Shown here piece after piece: positions 5,172 to 6,305 of a stretch of DNA of 6,305 nucleotides. The notes below the pieces were generated by a model. That model did not search any database. It worked only from the letters and a program-made list of their open reading frames with translations, and had not been told where the DNA came from. Position numbers and translations under genes: made by a program. Every line of letters begins with the position of its first letter. Position 1 is the first letter of the stretch. Origin of the DNA: Chloroflexota bacterium (lineage in GTDB: Bacteria > Chloroflexota > UBA6077 > JADZDV01). The stretch is from positions 1-6,305 of the forward strand of contig JADZDV010000120.1 of NCBI GenBank assembly GCA_020850915.1, written 5' to 3'.

Positions 5172-5852
5172 ATGACAGACGAGGCGGACGTCAGACCGAT
5201 CAGAGTTCTCATCGTGGACGACCACGCCGTGATTGCCGAGGCGCTCCAGGTGATGCTGGACCTGGAGCCGGACATCAGCGTCGTCGGGATCGTCAAGCGC
5301 GGCGCCGAGGCGGCATCTGCAGCGACGAGCAGCCACGCGGACGTCGTCCTGATGGACGTCCGTCTGCCCGACCTGGACGGCATCGTAGCGGCCGAGCAGA
5401 TTCGGCAGACTCGGCCAGAGGCGCGCGTTGTCGTCCTGACCTCCCTGACTGACGACGACACGCTCTCCCGCGCGGCCACGGCCGGGGCAGTTGGTTACCT
5501 ATCGAAGGACGCGGAGTCGGCCGTCGTGCGCGACGCCATCCGCCGGGCGGCGGCCGGCGAGATCCTGATCCCCTCGTCCGTCCTGAGCAGCGTGCTCGTC
5601 CGGTTGCAGGATCGGCTGCGCTCCGAACGAGAGCAGGCCAACCTGCGCGAGAGTCTCACCGAGCGGGAGCGCGAAGTGCTCCAGGCCATGGCCTCCGGCG
5701 CCGACAACGAGACGCTGGCCGATTCGCTGGGCGTCAGCCCGCACACCCTCCGCACGCACGTCCAGCGTATCCTGGCGAAGCTCTCAGCGCACTCGAAGCT
5801 AGAGGCGGTCTCCCTGGGCCTGCGCTACGGCCTGATCCAGCCACCAGCCTGA
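5172..5852 (+). CDS. NarL/LuxR-family response regulator (receiver plus HTH)
   Basis: A 226-aa transcription regulator. The receiver domain (about 10-125) has acidic D16-D17, phosphoacceptor D62 in VVLMDVRLPDLDG, switch T90 in VVVLTS and the conserved K112 in GYLSKD, so all phosphorylation residues are present. A charged helical linker (140-160) leads to a LuxR-type helix-turn-helix (160-222) with LTEREREVLQAMASG and LGVSPHTLRTHVQRILAKL. The ATG at 5172 is preferred: AGGG lies seven bases upstream and the receiver begins ten residues in. An earlier start at 5022 would overlap the transglycosylase end and add 50 unrelated residues. Regulators of this class normally pair with HisKA_3 (NarX/DesK-type) kinases, whereas both kinases here carry PhoR/EnvZ-type HisKA domains. 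Its partner is therefore probably elsewhere, or the pairing is unconventional. The nested palindrome at 5098-5139 is a possible site of autoregulation. Confidence 0.95.
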   Translation: MTDEADVRPIRVLIVDDHAVIAEALQVMLDLEPDISVVGIVKRGAEAASAATSSHADVVLMDVRLPDLDGIVAAEQIRQTRPEARVVVLTSLTDDDTLSRAATAGAVGYLSKDAESAVVRDAIRRAAAGEILIPSSVLSSVLVRLQDRLRSEREQANLRESLTEREREVLQAMASGADNETLADSLGVSPHTLRTHVQRILAKLSAHSKLEAVSLGLRYGLIQPPA

Positions 5853-5953
5853 GCCTCTCACCGGTCCCATCGGGCGCTACGACATACAGCGTACTTGTAG
5901 ATCGTTCCCTGCGCGGACGCCAGCGGCGTGCGCCGAGTCCGACAATAGCCTTG

Positions 5954-6006
5954 ATGGGCAGCGGGCAGACGCAGATCTCCCCCACCGTCGTCTGCTCGCT
6001 GCCCAT
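5954..6006 (+). terminator. 18-bp inverted repeat, possible terminator of the regulator gene
   Basis: The arm ATGGGCAGCGGGCAGACG (5954-5971) pairs with its inverted copy at 5989-6006 across a 17-base loop. The single mismatch (5964 with 5996) becomes a G-U pair in plus-strand RNA, so the plus-strand hairpin has no unpaired position, whereas on the minus strand it would be C-A. This hints that the structure is maintained for a plus-strand transcript, most simply the mRNA of the regulator gene ending about 100 bp upstream. The following bases are C/T-rich (ACCTCCTCTTCC) rather than a clean T-run, so termination efficiency is uncertain. It could also be a relic of a mobile-element end. Confidence 0.5.
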
Positions 6007-6074
6007 ACCTCCTCTTCCAGGCTACGCATGAAGGCTGCTGCCACGTCGTGAGCAGGCCGGTCGGGATGGACCCG

Positions 6075-6100
6075 TTCGCTACGCTGCCATTCGCTACGCT
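6075..6100. repeat. Short direct repeat, 'PERSE'-type intergenic element
   Basis: TTCGCTACGCT occurs at 6075-6085 and again at 6090-6100 (period 15), followed by CAGG. The core TTCG-x-x-GCTCAGG resembles short dispersed intergenic repeats common in several high-GC phyla, whose spurious translation gives PERSE-like peptides. One minus-strand frame here indeed reads PERSEWQRSER. Resemblance to dispersed elements is from memory; only the local duplication is directly visible. Confidence 0.5.
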
Positions 6101-6305
6101 CAGGCCTGGCGCCACGGGCACGTGTGTCCGCCTGGCCCACGCAGCGACCGCCCTCGACGGCCGGAACCCACTCGCGATCAGACGAGGCGGCCCGCGTGGC
6201 CGCCGGTGTTCCACCCAACACACGTGGTCGCGAGGCCACGGGCGAGCCTCGGTCGCTGGCTGACCGGGCGAGACGGGGCAAGGCGCTGTGTTCACGGGAC
6301 CGGGC

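Larger units (their letters stand above)
5853..6305. other. Non-coding right-hand region
   Basis: No convincing gene is seen in this 453-bp stretch. Open frames exist on both strands (for example 5858-6295 minus and 6048-6263 plus), but they overlap one another, lack family motifs and read as Arg/Pro/Ala-rich shadow translations typical of high-GC DNA. The region holds an 18-bp inverted repeat (5954-6006), a pair of 11-bp direct repeats (6075-6100) and a few short GC hairpins. An eroded gene cannot be ruled out. Confidence 0.55.

Noticed and set aside
6048..6263. 71-residue plus-strand open frame
   Set aside because: No ribosome binding site, no motif, and composition like the other shadow frames.
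5877..6281. 134-residue minus-strand open frame containing PERSEWQRSER
   Set aside because: That peptide is the known kind of artefact from translating short intergenic repeats.
5858..6295. 145-residue minus-strand open frame at the right end
   Set aside because: No recognisable domain, crosses a strong inverted repeat and a direct repeat, and overlaps equally long frames in other phases; typical of random high-GC DNA.
1..6305. tRNA, rRNA, insertion sequence or transposase
   Set aside because: No tRNA T-loop-like signature, no rRNA-like stretch and no transposase motif was seen on either strand by eye; a covariance search was not possible.

Overview
This is a chromosomal fragment of very high G+C with strong G/C preference at third codon positions. 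It contains two membrane sensor histidine kinases, a NarL-type response regulator, a secreted lytic-transglycosylase-like protein, a small secreted His/Cys-containing protein, a two-helix membrane peptide and the start of a possible further gene at the left edge. Gene content and style (CHASE3-HAMP kinase, heptamer-repeat spacers, 'PERSE'-type intergenic repeat) suggest a member of the Chloroflexota or another high-GC soil or thermophilic lineage. That placement is an inference from general resemblance; no taxonomic marker gene is present.

Left half, minus strand, read from about 2394 down to 1: kinase 1 (979-2394), a 100-bp spacer, a secreted 162-aa protein (390-878), a strong GC hairpin (309-353), a 67-aa membrane protein (84-287), and nine bases later a possible gene that runs off the window (1-74). 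The spacer between kinase 1 and the secreted protein carries the most striking regulatory signal seen here: three and a half 7-bp direct repeats spaced exactly 11 bp apart, the geometry used by OmpR/PhoB-family regulators. Kinase 1 is the kind of sensor that normally works with such a regulator, but no OmpR-type regulator gene lies in the window.

Right half, plus strand: a 130-bp divergent spacer, kinase 2 (2525-4102), a pyrimidine-rich graded heptamer/octamer array (4133-4212) with strong G-quadruplex potential on the minus strand, the transglycosylase-like protein (4265-5047), a nested palindrome (5098-5139), and a NarL/LuxR-type response regulator (5172-5852). The last 450 bp (5853-6305) appear non-coding. 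They hold an 18-bp inverted repeat that may terminate the regulator transcript and a short 15-bp-period direct repeat.

The picture is a signalling cluster: two divergent sensors, one apparently tied to a secreted envelope protein, the other next to a cell-wall enzyme and a response regulator. Neither kinase is of the HisKA_3 class that usually partners NarL-type regulators, so the pairings cannot be assigned from proximity. I did not find a clearly new multi-gene system. The best leads for something undescribed are the tandem operator, the non-canonical H-box of kinase 1, and the graded repeat array.
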